From a virus: a stretch of DNA of 60,538 bases. Position 1 is the stretch's first letter. Each line of letters starts with the position of its first letter. The stretch is taken from positions 1-60,538 of the IMG/VR virus record IMGVR_UViG_3300021477_000007; one strand, given 5' to 3'. A program made the position numbers and the translations under genes. Shown in pieces: positions 24,686 through 32,744 of this stretch. The notes beneath the pieces were generated by a model. The model ran no database searches. It was not told where the DNA came from and saw only the letters and a program-made list of their open reading frames with translations.

Positions 24686-25891
24686 CTAGTCGATCGGGCT
24701 GCCGCCCCCGACGACGCCCATCGAGCCAGCGTAGTAGCCGGCCGGGGCATTGCCGCCGTTGGAGACGATGTTGGTCGCCACCAGCATCTGCTCGGGCCGG
24801 GTGATGATAGGGAGCATGTGCCACTCCAGCAGGTACTGGCGGGCCGAAGGGTCCTTTTCCTTCCAGGTCTTCGCGTACTTGCCGGTGAAGCCCTCGGGGG
24901 CCTCGTCGTCGGCGGTCGGGCCGATCAGCACTTCCACCGGCCGCTGATCCTGGTAGTTGCCCATGTAAATCTGGCCGTCAGGCACGAAGAACGTCAGGTT
25001 GCCGAGGTCGGACTCGAAGACCTGCTCCACCGTGGTCCAGACGAGGCCCATGAAGCCGGTCATGATGCCGGTCGAGTAGAACTCGTCCTTCATCCGGTCA
25101 CTCAGCATGGTGGCCGGGATCGACACGGTGGACGCCTGGGTGGCCGAGACCCACGCCTCCATCAGGGCGACCATGGTCACCGAGGTGGCGAAGATCTCCT
25201 TGGCCGGCACCCGGCCGTGAACCTGCAGCAGCCTCTTCCAGGACCGGACGTCCTCGATGATGCTCACCGGCGTGGCGTAAGTGACGGTGCCGCCGGAGTT
25301 CAGGTTGGTGTTGGCCTGGCCCAGGGTGGCCGCGTTGCCCGGCGCGCCGCTGTTGGTCGAGCTTCCGCCCGCGGTGTAGTAGCCGAGCGCGGTGTTGGTC
25401 ACCCACGCGGTCGCCGGGACGACGAAGTGGCTGCGCGGGAACTTGTAGTCGATCGTGGCCTGGACGTCGGCGTAGTTGTACTGGATCGCGCCGCCCAGCG
25501 CCTGCCACGCCGACCACTCGGCGAAGTTGTCGAACCGCTGGTTGAGGTCGTTGATCTCCCTCAACACCGCGCGCTCGGCGTTGATGCGGGCGATCTCGCC
25601 CGGGGTCCTGAGCCAGTGCAAAGTGGTGGGCTCGAAGACCTTCTTCTCGCGAAGGTAGATGAAGCTCGCCGACTCCTGCGAGCGGCCGAGGCGCGAGATG
25701 ATGTGCGCTTCGCTGTTGGGCACGTTCGGCTTGGCGACCGCGCGGCTCCCCTTCACCACGTCCCAGGTAGCGCTGGGGAAAGGCCAGGGGGTCTGGTCCA
25801 GCCGGTTGAGCAGCAGGAGGGTCTCAGGCGTCACGAACTTCTCGACGACCCCTCGCAGCACAACTGGCTCAAGAAGGCTGATATCAGGCAC
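24686..25891 (-). CDS. Major capsid protein (gpE-like)
   Basis: This 401-residue protein has a GTG start with GAGGGG ahead. The sequence has the pattern of lambda gpE-type capsid proteins: an N-terminal arm (SLLEPVVLRGVVEKFVTPET), an early hydrophilic block (SEAHIISRLGRSQESASFIY), the E-loop/helix region LREINDLNQRFDNFAEWSAW, and a C-terminal domain ending MLPIITRPEQMLVATNIVSN. It forms the icosahedral shell. It lies between two intrinsic terminators and so may be an independent transcription unit. Confidence 0.88.
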   Translation of the reverse strand: MPDISLLEPVVLRGVVEKFVTPETLLLLNRLDQTPWPFPSATWDVVKGSRAVAKPNVPNSEAHIISRLGRSQESASFIYLREKKVFEPTTLHWLRTPGEIARINAERAVLREINDLNQRFDNFAEWSAWQALGGAIQYNYADVQATIDYKFPRSHFVVPATAWVTNTALGYYTAGGSSTNSGAPGNAATLGQANTNLNSGGTVTYATPVSIIEDVRSWKRLLQVHGRVPAKEIFATSVTMVALMEAWVSATQASTVSIPATMLSDRMKDEFYSTGIMTGFMGLVWTTVEQVFESDLGNLTFFVPDGQIYMGNYQDQRPVEVLIGPTADDEAPEGFTGKYAKTWKEKDPSARQYLLEWHMLPIITRPEQMLVATNIVSNGGNAPAGYYAGSMGVVGGGSPID

Positions 25892-26028
25892 TGCTAGCCC
25901 CTCATGTCCGGGTTCGCTCGGTTAGTCAGCGACCCGGGATTCCGAGTCCGGCCTGCGCCGCCCCGGGAAGGGGCCACATGGCTGGCCTGGCCGCGCCACG
26001 GCGGTTACCCCGTCCTATCGGACACGGC

Positions 26029-26068
26029 AAAAAGCCGCGCCCCGGGGGCTCGCATCCCGGGGCGCGGC
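26029..26068 (-). terminator. Strong intrinsic terminator upstream of major capsid gene
   Basis: GCCGCGCCCCGGG pairs perfectly with CCCGGGGCGCGGC around a 9-base loop and is followed by TTTTT on the minus strand. Its position between the 114-residue protein and the capsid gene means capsid expression needs a promoter within 25892-26028 or antitermination. I could not identify that promoter with confidence. Confidence 0.85.
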
Positions 26069-26100
26069 AGTGGCGGTTTACCGCTTAACCGTCAATATCA

Positions 26101-26445
26101 CTAAGCAGGCGGCACCAGGGTGTTGAGCCCGCCGACCGAAGTGTCCAGCGCTGCCTGGTTCTGCGCGAGCGAGGCGACCGCGGCGTTGAGGTCCGAGGTG
26201 TCCACGTTCTGCGGCAGGGCCGCGAGCGCGGCCTGGATATTGGTCACGTCGGTGCCGATGGCGGCCGACTGGGCCTGAAGGTCACCCATGGTCGCGTTGA
26301 TCTGGGTGACCGCCGCGTTGATGTCGTCTTGAGCTGCCACGATTTCTCCTAGCTTGCCGTCGATCTGGGACAGCCTCTGGTCCAGCCGGCGCTCAAGCGC
26401 GGCAAGGTCTGCCCGGGTAACCCACACGCCGGGGCTATCGGTCAC
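26101..26445 (-). CDS. Coiled-coil protein, unknown
   Basis: The 114 residues read as one long coiled coil (LERRLDQRLSQIDGKLGEIV; INATMGDLQAQSAAIGTDV), with regular Ile/Leu/Asn heptads like trimeric fibre stalks. It could be a small head fibre or scaffold helper; the place beside the decoration protein fits a capsid appendage. No family is assigned. Confidence 0.6.
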   Translation of the reverse strand: MTDSPGVWVTRADLAALERRLDQRLSQIDGKLGEIVAAQDDINAAVTQINATMGDLQAQSAAIGTDVTNIQAALAALPQNVDTSDLNAAVASLAQNQAALDTSVGGLNTLVPPA

Positions 26446-27134
26446 TAGAAGATGAAGGCGTTGACCCCGACACCGGTCGGCACGACGCCGGCGGCCGACG
26501 GGGGGACGCCGTCCATCGGGCCGCCGGGGAACGGGGCGCCGAGGGAAGCGCCGGAGACCGCGCCGCCGTAGGGGACGTACCGGGCACCGAGCAGCACCAT
26601 CGCCTGGCCCGCGCCGGAGCCGAGGCCCTGGCCGTTGATGATGTTGGTCGTGTCGGTGCCGGAGACCACGTTGCCGTTGAGGATGCCGCGGATGACCATG
26701 TTGCCGAGCGCGTCGCCGGCCACCTTGCCCCCCGGGCTCGCCGGGAAGACGACCGCGCCGCCGGCCAGCGTGATGCCGCCGGGGTTCACGTTGTTGGTTC
26801 CGGCGTTGTAGGCCGACAGGCTGGCCGCGCCGGGGCCGCCGGTGTCGCGACCGTCGCGCAGCACGCCGACCGGGACCTGCCGCCCGTCGGTCGCGCCCGC
26901 CTGGTAGGAGAAGTACTTGCCGGAGGCGACGTGCCGGGCGATGATGCAGCCGGTCGGGAGCACGCCCTGGCCGGCCGCGAGGGTGACCCCGCGCTGGGTG
27001 AAGCCGGCGTAGCTGAGCAGCAGCTCCTGGACGGCCTCGGCGTGAAACTCGTCGCCGAACCCCTGGCCGTACTCGTGCGTCGGCTTGACGTACCCCGGCG
27101 GGTAGTCGAACTCGAAAGAGTCACTCTGTGGCAT
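26445..27134 (-). CDS. Head decoration protein (gpD-like)
   Basis: This 229-residue protein has a helix (FHAEAVQELLLSYAGFTQRG) leading into VTLAAGQGVLPTGCIIARHV and SGKYFSYQAGATDGRQVPVG, then LRDGRDTGG. This is the G-x-LPxGxxL-type core of lambda gpD-family cement proteins. It is longer than gpD, with a Gly/Pro-rich tail. It binds the capsid exterior at three-fold sites to stabilise packaged DNA pressure. Confidence 0.82.
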   Translation of the reverse strand: MPQSDSFEFDYPPGYVKPTHEYGQGFGDEFHAEAVQELLLSYAGFTQRGVTLAAGQGVLPTGCIIARHVASGKYFSYQAGATDGRQVPVGVLRDGRDTGGPGAASLSAYNAGTNNVNPGGITLAGGAVVFPASPGGKVAGDALGNMVIRGILNGNVVSGTDTTNIINGQGLGSGAGQAMVLLGARYVPYGGAVSGASLGAPFPGGPMDGVPPSAAGVVPTGVGVNAFIF

Positions 27135-27165
27135 CAGCCGCGCTCCTCGCTGCGCCTATCCCCGG

Positions 27166-28305
27166 TTACTGCCGGGTCCCGTCGGAGGTGAAGAAGTCCT
27201 TGTGCTGCGCGGTGAGCCGCGCCACCTCGGCGTCGATGTCCTGCTCCTGGCGCTGCTCGCCGTCCGGGCCGGACAGCCCCACCTGCTGGTCGAGCTTCAC
27301 GTACGGACGGTCAGCCGGGGCGAGGATGGCGTCCAGGTCATCGCGGCGGGACAGCGCCATCTCGATGGCTGCAGCCCTGGCCTTGGGCAGCAGGCGGCCG
27401 GCCCCGATGTAGCCGTCCACCTCGGTCATGGCCGCCCGGCGCTGCAAGCCGGTCACCGTCTCGCGCAGGCCCTTGTTGTCCGCGGCCAGCTCGACCACCG
27501 CAGCGGTGACGTCGGACAGGCTCACCGTGCCCGGGTCAGCGGACAGCTGGAACGTGCCCGAGTCCTTGAGTGCCTCCGCGACGGCGACGGGCAGCGCCTG
27601 CATGAACTCGGCCGACAGCGCGGCGGCGTCCGGGGCCGCAGTGGCGGCGGCCTGCAAGGCGGCGACGTCGATGCCGTGCTCGTTCTTCAGAGCGGCGAGC
27701 AGCTCTTCCCTGGTAAGCGGCACGGTTTCCTCCGGCACGGGAGTCAGGACGACGACTTCTCCGGTGCTATCGGCTGACGCGGCAAGGACTTCCTTGTAGT
27801 CGTCTAGGTCCACGCAGTACGGCCGGTTTGTCACCGCGACGTGGAGGAGTGTTGGGCCGACCTTCTTGTCAGTCCGCGTATCGGTGTAGTTCGTGCTCAG
27901 GAACGCAGACGCACCCAGGTACGTCTTGCCGAGGCGGGCCGCCGCCTGCTCGTCGCGCGCGTCGATGAGGGCGTACACCTTGTCACCACGGGACTTGATG
28001 CCGACGACTTCACCGATGTTGGCATCAGGGTTCTCCACGTGCTCGTTCCTCGCGTTAGCGAGGGGCACCTGGACGATGGGACAGACTCCGGCCTTGAAGT
28101 TCGCCTCCATCGCAGACACGAAGCCATCGTCAATATTGATCCGGACCTTGGTCACCGGATGAATAAGCGGGCCTTTGTTGAGGATGTGCTTTTCGAACAG
28201 CCGGCCTGTGACCTGGCGCGACCGGGCCAGCTCCACCGGGACGTCCTCAACCGGCCGGAAGGCTCCGCCAGGGGCGGGCACGATGTAACGAAGGTCATCG
28301 CCCAT
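27166..28305 (-). CDS. Capsid maturation protease with scaffold-like C-terminus (Mu gpI-like)
   Basis: The protein has 379 residues. The N-terminal half has the fold signs of a Mu I-type prohead protease (HILNKGPLIHPVTKVRINID; NANIGEVVGI; YLGASAFLS; LLHVAVTNRPY), where a serine in the GAS segment is a plausible nucleophile. The C-terminal half is a long acidic helical region (ALSAEFMQALPVAVAEALKD onward) like an internal scaffold. It would assemble procapsids and then cleave the scaffold. Location just before the decoration and capsid genes is standard. Confidence 0.78.
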   Translation of the reverse strand: MGDDLRYIVPAPGGAFRPVEDVPVELARSRQVTGRLFEKHILNKGPLIHPVTKVRINIDDGFVSAMEANFKAGVCPIVQVPLANARNEHVENPDANIGEVVGIKSRGDKVYALIDARDEQAAARLGKTYLGASAFLSTNYTDTRTDKKVGPTLLHVAVTNRPYCVDLDDYKEVLAASADSTGEVVVLTPVPEETVPLTREELLAALKNEHGIDVAALQAAATAAPDAAALSAEFMQALPVAVAEALKDSGTFQLSADPGTVSLSDVTAAVVELAADNKGLRETVTGLQRRAAMTEVDGYIGAGRLLPKARAAAIEMALSRRDDLDAILAPADRPYVKLDQQVGLSGPDGEQRQEQDIDAEVARLTAQHKDFFTSDGTRQ

Positions 28306-28425
28306 GCCCCGGGTAATCGGACTAAAGCGGAAACGTCCTGGCCTCGGGGTTCAGCACCACGTACCGGCCGAACCGCTGACCCGCCTGAACAAACCTCCTT
28401 GGCGTTCCCACACGTCTTACTACGC

Positions 28426-28644
28426 CTAAGGCGTCTTCCGCCTGCGGTAGCTGAAGGCAGGCGACCGGGCCATGATGTCGTCGGCTGCCTGGCGGAGGAT
28501 GTCCTCTGCCAGCGACGGGTCAGTTTTCGCCACCCGGGCAGCCCTGCGCACGCTGGCCGCCGCATCGTCCAGCCCGGCAGCCTCCAGGCGGTCGGCGATC
28601 TCGGCTGCCTCGGCCGGTATGTCCCCGTCCTGCCGGATGATCAT
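28426..28644 (-). CDS. Small helical protein, unknown
   Basis: The 72 residues start at an ATG preceded by AAGAGGAA. It has two amphipathic helices (AAEIADRLEAAGLDDAAASV; PSLAEDILRQAADDIMARSP) and a basic end (YRRRKTP). The minus-strand frame continues further upstream (to 29106), but that part is antisense to the DUF397 gene and is not counted. It may be a small DNA-binding or structural accessory. Confidence 0.55.
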   Translation of the reverse strand: MIIRQDGDIPAEAAEIADRLEAAGLDDAAASVRRAARVAKTDPSLAEDILRQAADDIMARSPAFSYRRRKTP

Positions 28645-28652
28645 GTTTCCTC

Positions 28653-28681
28653 TTGACTGGAGTCTAGCAATCGTGCAGAAT
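28653..28681 (+). promoter_or_regulatory. Sigma-70-type promoter for the DUF397 gene
   Basis: TTGACT (28653-28658), a 17-base spacer and CAGAAT (28676-28681) read on the plus strand, placing transcription start near 28688. That is 44 bases ahead of the GTG of the plus-strand gene. It is the clearest plus-strand promoter in the window. Confidence 0.7.
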
Positions 28682-28731
28682 GGGTTCCGCTGCAGCAGTC
28701 CGTGCAAACTTCTACGGCAGGAGAACAGCAA

Positions 28732-28956
28732 GTGCAGACGGCAGGACATCAGGCCGGCCCGACCTGGGTCAAGAGTTCGCTGAGTTTCGCGAACGGCAAC
28801 TGCGTTGAGGTAGCGAGCCTGTCCGGCGGCGAAGTTGGCGTCCGGAACAGCAGGGATGCTGCAGGCGCGGTTCTCCGCTTCACGCCAGACGAATGGCGCG
28901 CGTTCATCGGTGGCGTTCAGAGCGGCGAATTCGACAGGTTCGGCCAGCAGGGCTAA
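28732..28956 (+). CDS. DUF397 protein (plus-strand moron)
   Basis: The 74 residues start at a GTG with AGGAG eight bases ahead. The sequence has the DUF397 pattern from end to end: TWVKSSLSFANGNCVEVASL, GGEVGVRNSRD, AVLRFTPDEWRAFIGGVQSG, EFD. DUF397 proteins are small actinomycete proteins usually encoded next to XRE-type regulators of the WhiJ/BldB-associated type, with roles in development. Here it stands alone, on the opposite strand to its neighbours, with its own promoter and terminator. A host-derived moron is the simplest reading. Confidence 0.85.
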   Translation: MQTAGHQAGPTWVKSSLSFANGNCVEVASLSGGEVGVRNSRDAAGAVLRFTPDEWRAFIGGVQSGEFDRFGQQG

Positions 28957-28992
28957 CTCGTCAGCGTCAGGGGCCGCGGTCCCGTCAGCGTC

Positions 28993-29034
28993 AGCAGCCC
29001 CCGGGTCGATGGTGACCCGGGGGCTGCTTTCATT
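28993..29034 (+). terminator. Intrinsic terminator of the DUF397 gene
   Basis: A perfect 15-bp stem (AGCAGCCCCCGGGTC with its complement, 6-base loop) is followed by TTTCATT on the plus strand. It lies 37 bases after the DUF397 stop. With the promoter it makes a self-contained unit. Confidence 0.8.
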
Positions 29035-29112
29035 CTCCGGCGGCGGCTCCGGCTCCTCGCGCACGGCCCACTCACCGTCGTCCCGCGTCACCCACTCACT
29101 GCCCATACAGCG

Positions 29113-29346
29113 CTAATCGGGCTGGTACTCCACCAGGCCGGGCACGCCGGCGAGGACCGTGGCGGCGCGCTCCAGGTCGTCCTCGGTGCCGGAGACGGTC
29201 AGCCCGCCGTCGGTCATGGAATGGATGTCGAGAGGGCCGAAGACGTACCGCACCCGGTGCTCCCTGGCGTACTCGAACAGCGTGAGCACGGCCAGCGCGT
29301 AAGAGACGTTGCCGTCCGCGAACCACTGGCGCGTCTTGTCAGCCAC
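29113..29346 (-). CDS. Small protein, unknown
   Basis: The protein has 77 residues: a helix (NVSYALAVLTLFEYAREHRV), then strands (RYVFGPLDIHSMTDGGLTVS) and a final helix. It overlaps the 3' end of the MuF-like gene by 8 bases (its start lies within that gene). No family is recognised. Confidence 0.55.
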   Translation of the reverse strand: MADKTRQWFADGNVSYALAVLTLFEYAREHRVRYVFGPLDIHSMTDGGLTVSGTEDDLERAATVLAGVPGLVEYQPD

Positions 29347-30343
29347 CGCCCCCTGCCAGTCTCTTCAGCATTTGGTCAAGTTCGTGGACAGCCGCCCGCA
29401 GGAACGCGGAGTCGGCCTCGTACTCATCGGCGGGCATGTCCTGGATGTCACCTGCGGAGATGAAGGCGGCCGGCACCTGCCCGTCATCCGAAGGTACGTC
29501 GGCAGTATCGCCAGTGCGTACGATTTCCAGCCGGCACCTGCAGAAGGGGTGCAAGAGCGGCCCTTGCAGCTTACCGTGGTACGGACGCGGAGGGTGCGTG
29601 TAGACAATCCTGTGGCCGACGGGCAGCCCGTACTTCCGCTCCCCCGCCTGGGTGGCCACGCGGCGCTCACCGGACTGCGGCATGGCGGCCGGCCCGCCCA
29701 GGTAAGGGGCGAACGACTCGCGCAGGCCTATCGTCACCCCGTTCAGCTTCCGGCACCAGTAGCAGCACGACGCGCTCTCGGCGTGCGCCCGCCACCGCTT
29801 GCTCAGCCGCTCGCCCCGTGCCTCGCGCGCCAGGGCATCGCCGAGCGCCGCGGCCGACGCGCCGGAGCCCTCGGCCGTGTGCGCTGCCATGCGGGCCCGC
29901 AGGGCGGCCTGACGGCCCCAGGACAGCAGGGCGTCCCGCACGGCGCCCGCGCGCTCCTCGGCCGCCCTCTGGTCCGGGTGCTCGCCCGGCGGGGTCACCC
30001 CGCGGATGAACGCCCGCCGCGGCACCGAGGCGTGCGCGTGCCGGACCAGGCCGCGCAGGCGGGCTACATCCCCGAAAATCGCGCCGGTGTCGTCCAGCAG
30101 GTGACCCAGTACCCCGTCGTCGCCGCTCAGCGCGCCCGAGGAGTACCAGGCCTGGCGGACCAGCTCCTCCGCTGCCGAGCGCGCCTCGTCCAGGGCCTGC
30201 TGGAGTACGGCGTCGGTGTCCGGCCGGCGCAGCAGCGCGTCCGCCGAGCCCGCGGGGTTGTTGCGGGTAACCAGCGCGAGGTACCCGGCCGCCTCCGCGA
30301 CAGCCTGGCGGACAACGGCGGCCAGCTGGTCGGGCGCGGCCAC
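29339..30343 (-). CDS. MuF-like minor capsid protein
   Basis: The 334 residues start at the GTG 30343, just after the stop of the upstream gene. It has a helical N-terminal half (DQLAAVVRQAVAEAAGYLAL) and a C-terminal MuF-type domain with CCYWCRKLNGVTIGLRESF, then PPRPYHGKLQGPLLHPFCRC and RLEIV. These proteins bridge portal and capsid and enter the virion in few copies. Location directly after the portal is canonical. A longer frame to 30388 is less likely. Confidence 0.8.
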   Translation of the reverse strand: MAAPDQLAAVVRQAVAEAAGYLALVTRNNPAGSADALLRRPDTDAVLQQALDEARSAAEELVRQAWYSSGALSGDDGVLGHLLDDTGAIFGDVARLRGLVRHAHASVPRRAFIRGVTPPGEHPDQRAAEERAGAVRDALLSWGRQAALRARMAAHTAEGSGASAAALGDALAREARGERLSKRWRAHAESASCCYWCRKLNGVTIGLRESFAPYLGGPAAMPQSGERRVATQAGERKYGLPVGHRIVYTHPPRPYHGKLQGPLLHPFCRCRLEIVRTGDTADVPSDDGQVPAAFISAGDIQDMPADEYEADSAFLRAAVHELDQMLKRLAGGGG

Positions 30344-30344
30344 G

Positions 30345-30830
30345 CTACTCCGGGTTAAGCGTGCCGCGAAACGACGTGCGCCGGTCAACGTCCGTGGACT
30401 CGACCGTGACCAGGTACGGGTCCCAGCCCGGGGCGTGAACCGGCTTGTAGGGCCGCGCCCAGTCGCGCGGCCCGGTGTCCCCCTCGCTGGCCAGCGCGAA
30501 GTCTTCCATGCGCTCGTGCAGGTCCACGTCGCCTAGCCGGTCGAACAGCCACCGCGTCCACGACTGCGCGTTGTACGTCGCCGGGGGCACCGGGAAGTAG
30601 TGGTTCACGTCCATCTGCTGCGACGGGTCGTAAGTGTTCGTGCCGTGCCGCCCGACGACTAGCGTCAGGCCGCGTGACTCGCCGCTGTGGCGGCCGGGCT
30701 TGTCCCGCTGGCAGTCATCCTCAAGCCACACGTTCCAGCCGAGGTGGTCACGGTAGCGGAGCCAGCTGACAAGCTCCGCGAGGATCGCGGGGTACGGGGC
30801 AACCTGCTGCATCTGACGGTCATCGCTCAC
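30345..30830 (-). CDS. Unknown protein near portal
   Basis: The protein has 161 residues from a GTG overlapping the upstream stop (GTGA). It includes VSWLRYRDHLGWNVWLEDDC, SRGLTLVVGRHGTNTYDPSQ and YNAQSWTRWLFDRLGDVDLH. It is mixed alpha/beta and rich in Trp and Asp. No family is recognised; the tight operon suggests a head-assembly role. Confidence 0.6.
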   Translation of the reverse strand: MSDDRQMQQVAPYPAILAELVSWLRYRDHLGWNVWLEDDCQRDKPGRHSGESRGLTLVVGRHGTNTYDPSQQMDVNHYFPVPPATYNAQSWTRWLFDRLGDVDLHERMEDFALASEGDTGPRDWARPYKPVHAPGWDPYLVTVESTDVDRRTSFRGTLNPE

Positions 30831-31123
30831 TGCCCGGCAATCGGAGGCTGGCCCGGCGGCCCAGGCGGCGCCGGGGGCACGGGCGGCTGCATGTGCACGT
30901 AAGCGAGGCCGGAGATGGTGTCGCCCGGCGGGACCACCAGGTTTACCCCTAGCTGCGGGTACACGGCGCCGGCCCCCGTCTTCGGCGGCGGCACCGTCGC
31001 CGGCGTCACGGGCGCGACGGGAGGCTGCCCCGGGGCCAGGGCAGCCAGCTCCAGCGCGCGCCCGGCGGCGATCTCCTCAACGAGGTCGCGGGCAAGCGCC
31101 ACCATGGCGTCGTGCGCGCTCAC
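30827..31123 (-). CDS. Proline-rich small protein
   Basis: The protein has 98 residues: an N-terminal helix (VALARDLVEEIAAGRALELA), then a low-complexity Pro/Val/Gly stretch that ends PPGPPGQPPIAGQ. The GTG start overlaps the portal stop (GTGA). It is probably disordered. The function is unknown. Confidence 0.55.
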   Translation of the reverse strand: MSAHDAMVALARDLVEEIAAGRALELAALAPGQPPVAPVTPATVPPPKTGAGAVYPQLGVNLVVPPGDTISGLAYVHMQPPVPPAPPGPPGQPPIAGQ

Positions 31124-32738
31124 CCGCCCAGCCCGTTCCCCTTGCCGGCCTGCCCGACCGCGCTGCCCCCGGCGGCCGAGGTACCGGTGGCGGTGGTCTG
31201 GGAGCCGACTGGCACCTTGATGTGCACTACCGGCTGCTGCGGGGACCCGCCCTTGCCGGCCTGGACCGGGTTCTGCTGCTGTTGCTGCGCCTGCTGGGCC
31301 GCGGCCTTCTGCTGGGCGGCCATCTGCTTCTGCTGCTTCTCGCGGTCGGCCTTGATCTTGTCGTAGTCGATGTCGAAGCCGAAGTCGCCGGCGAGACGCT
31401 GCTCCAGCTCCAGCATGAACTCGGGCGTGACGTTGGCCTGCTGCCCAGCTGTGGCGAGCTTATCGAAAGTATCCTGGATAGCCGCCTTGGCTTCCTCGGT
31501 CAGCGGGCCCCACTTGAAGCGCGGGTACATGTCACTGCCGAAGTTCCAGTCGACAAAGCGCGGGAAGATGTGGTCGTTGATGACCTGCGCCATTTCCTCC
31601 AGGATGCCCTCTAGCATGAGGAAATAGGTCACGTCGTCCTGCTTGCCGAAGTCGACCAGTGTGCTATCCCCCTGGCCGCCGCCCTGCTCATTGTCGAACC
31701 ACTGAGCGAGAACGCTCTTCGACATCTGGGAATTGTGGTGGTTGATCAATCCCAGGAAGTCAAAGCGCGACGCCGACTCGTTCAGCGTCTGCACGGTCCA
31801 GTCGGCCGTGGGGAGCGCGATGTACTGCGCGAGCCCCAACTGGGCCAGCGCCTTGACGAAGTTGTTCTTGTCCTCCGCCGGCGCATTGGGGACCATCGTG
31901 CCCACGCGCAGGCCTACCGCCGCCCTTTGCGCTGCCAGGTGCGCGATGTAGTAAAGCTTTTCCTTCTTGTCATAGTGATAAAAGGCGCTCTCGAACATGG
32001 ACACGCCGTAGAACGGGCGTTCGGCTTCCTCGTGCGCGTAGTACAGCGCGGTTTCCTTCGGGATCTTGACGTCGATCGTCCGTCCCTGGAAGAACGTGCG
32101 CTGCCGGAAGCCGTTGAACTCGCCCTGGCCGTCAAGCAGGAAAGTGAGGGTCTCCGAGGGGCGCCAGTCCATCTTCCGGAGCGTCCACTTGCCCTTGTTG
32201 GGCCCCGTCTTGGGCTGCCAGTAGACCATCTCCCAGGCGCTGAACCCGTTGAACAGCGCGAGCAGCATCTGCTTGACGAACCTGTCGAAGGAGTGAGTCA
32301 TCCCGCCGGCCGCCCGCGGGGCGAACAGCAGGTCCTTGCAGAACTGCGCCTCCTCGACCCCGCCCTCCTGGCCGTCGGCGGGCACCACGTCAGCGTTCTT
32401 CATCGCCGACAGCAGGGGCTTGGTCAGCAGCCGGTACAGCGCCCTGGCCTGGCCGTCGCGGCGGCGCATGGTGACCAGCTGGCGAATTGAAACTGGGTCA
32501 TCGCGGAAGATTTCCCAGCTGTCCCGGTACGGGGTCGCGAAGGGGAGGAAGTACGGGACACCAGGTTAAGCCGACCGCGAAGTTCTGGGCCTCATCCGGC
32601 GGACGGACAAGCGACTGCTCGTCCTGAAGAACGTAACCTTCCTGGCCGTAACCCTGCGTGGCTTAAGGTGACGCCCATTCCTCCGGGCGGCTGCACGCTG
32701 GCGGTGTATGAGCCTTGTCCCGAACCTGGGGTCGTCAT
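31120..32738 (-). CDS. Portal protein; frame requires two +1 shifts at TTA-A
   Basis: The conserved body (31120-32565) has DSWEIFRDDPVSIRQL, MRRRDGQARALYRLLTKPLL, WEMVYWQPKTGP, ETALYYAHEEAERPFYG and a Gln-rich C-terminus, typical of Mu gp29/DUF935-type portals, the dodecameric DNA gate. An excellent start (GGGGAGGTGA, 8-base spacing, ATG at 32738) opens a different frame reading MTTPGSGQGSYTASVQPPGG. That frame connects after codon 25 (TTA, 32664-32666) to a second frame (QGYGQEGYVLQDEQSLVRPP), which connects after another TTA (32567-32569) to the main frame. Skipping one A at each site gives 538 residues. Genuine recoding, assembly error or a damaged gene are all possible. Confidence 0.8.
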
Positions 32739-32744
32739 ATGGCA

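Noticed and set aside
28322-28411. A 29-codon minus-strand frame containing GQRFGRYVVLNPEARTF
   Set aside because: The FGRYVVL motif recalls the start of AP2/HNH homing endonucleases and it may be a remnant, but no start codon fits the nearby ribosome-binding site and it is too short to support.
28645-29106. Upstream extension of the minus-strand frame ending at 28426
   Set aside because: It lies opposite the DUF397 gene, which has a recognised family, promoter and terminator. The internal ATG at 28644 has a good ribosome-binding site, so only the short form was kept.
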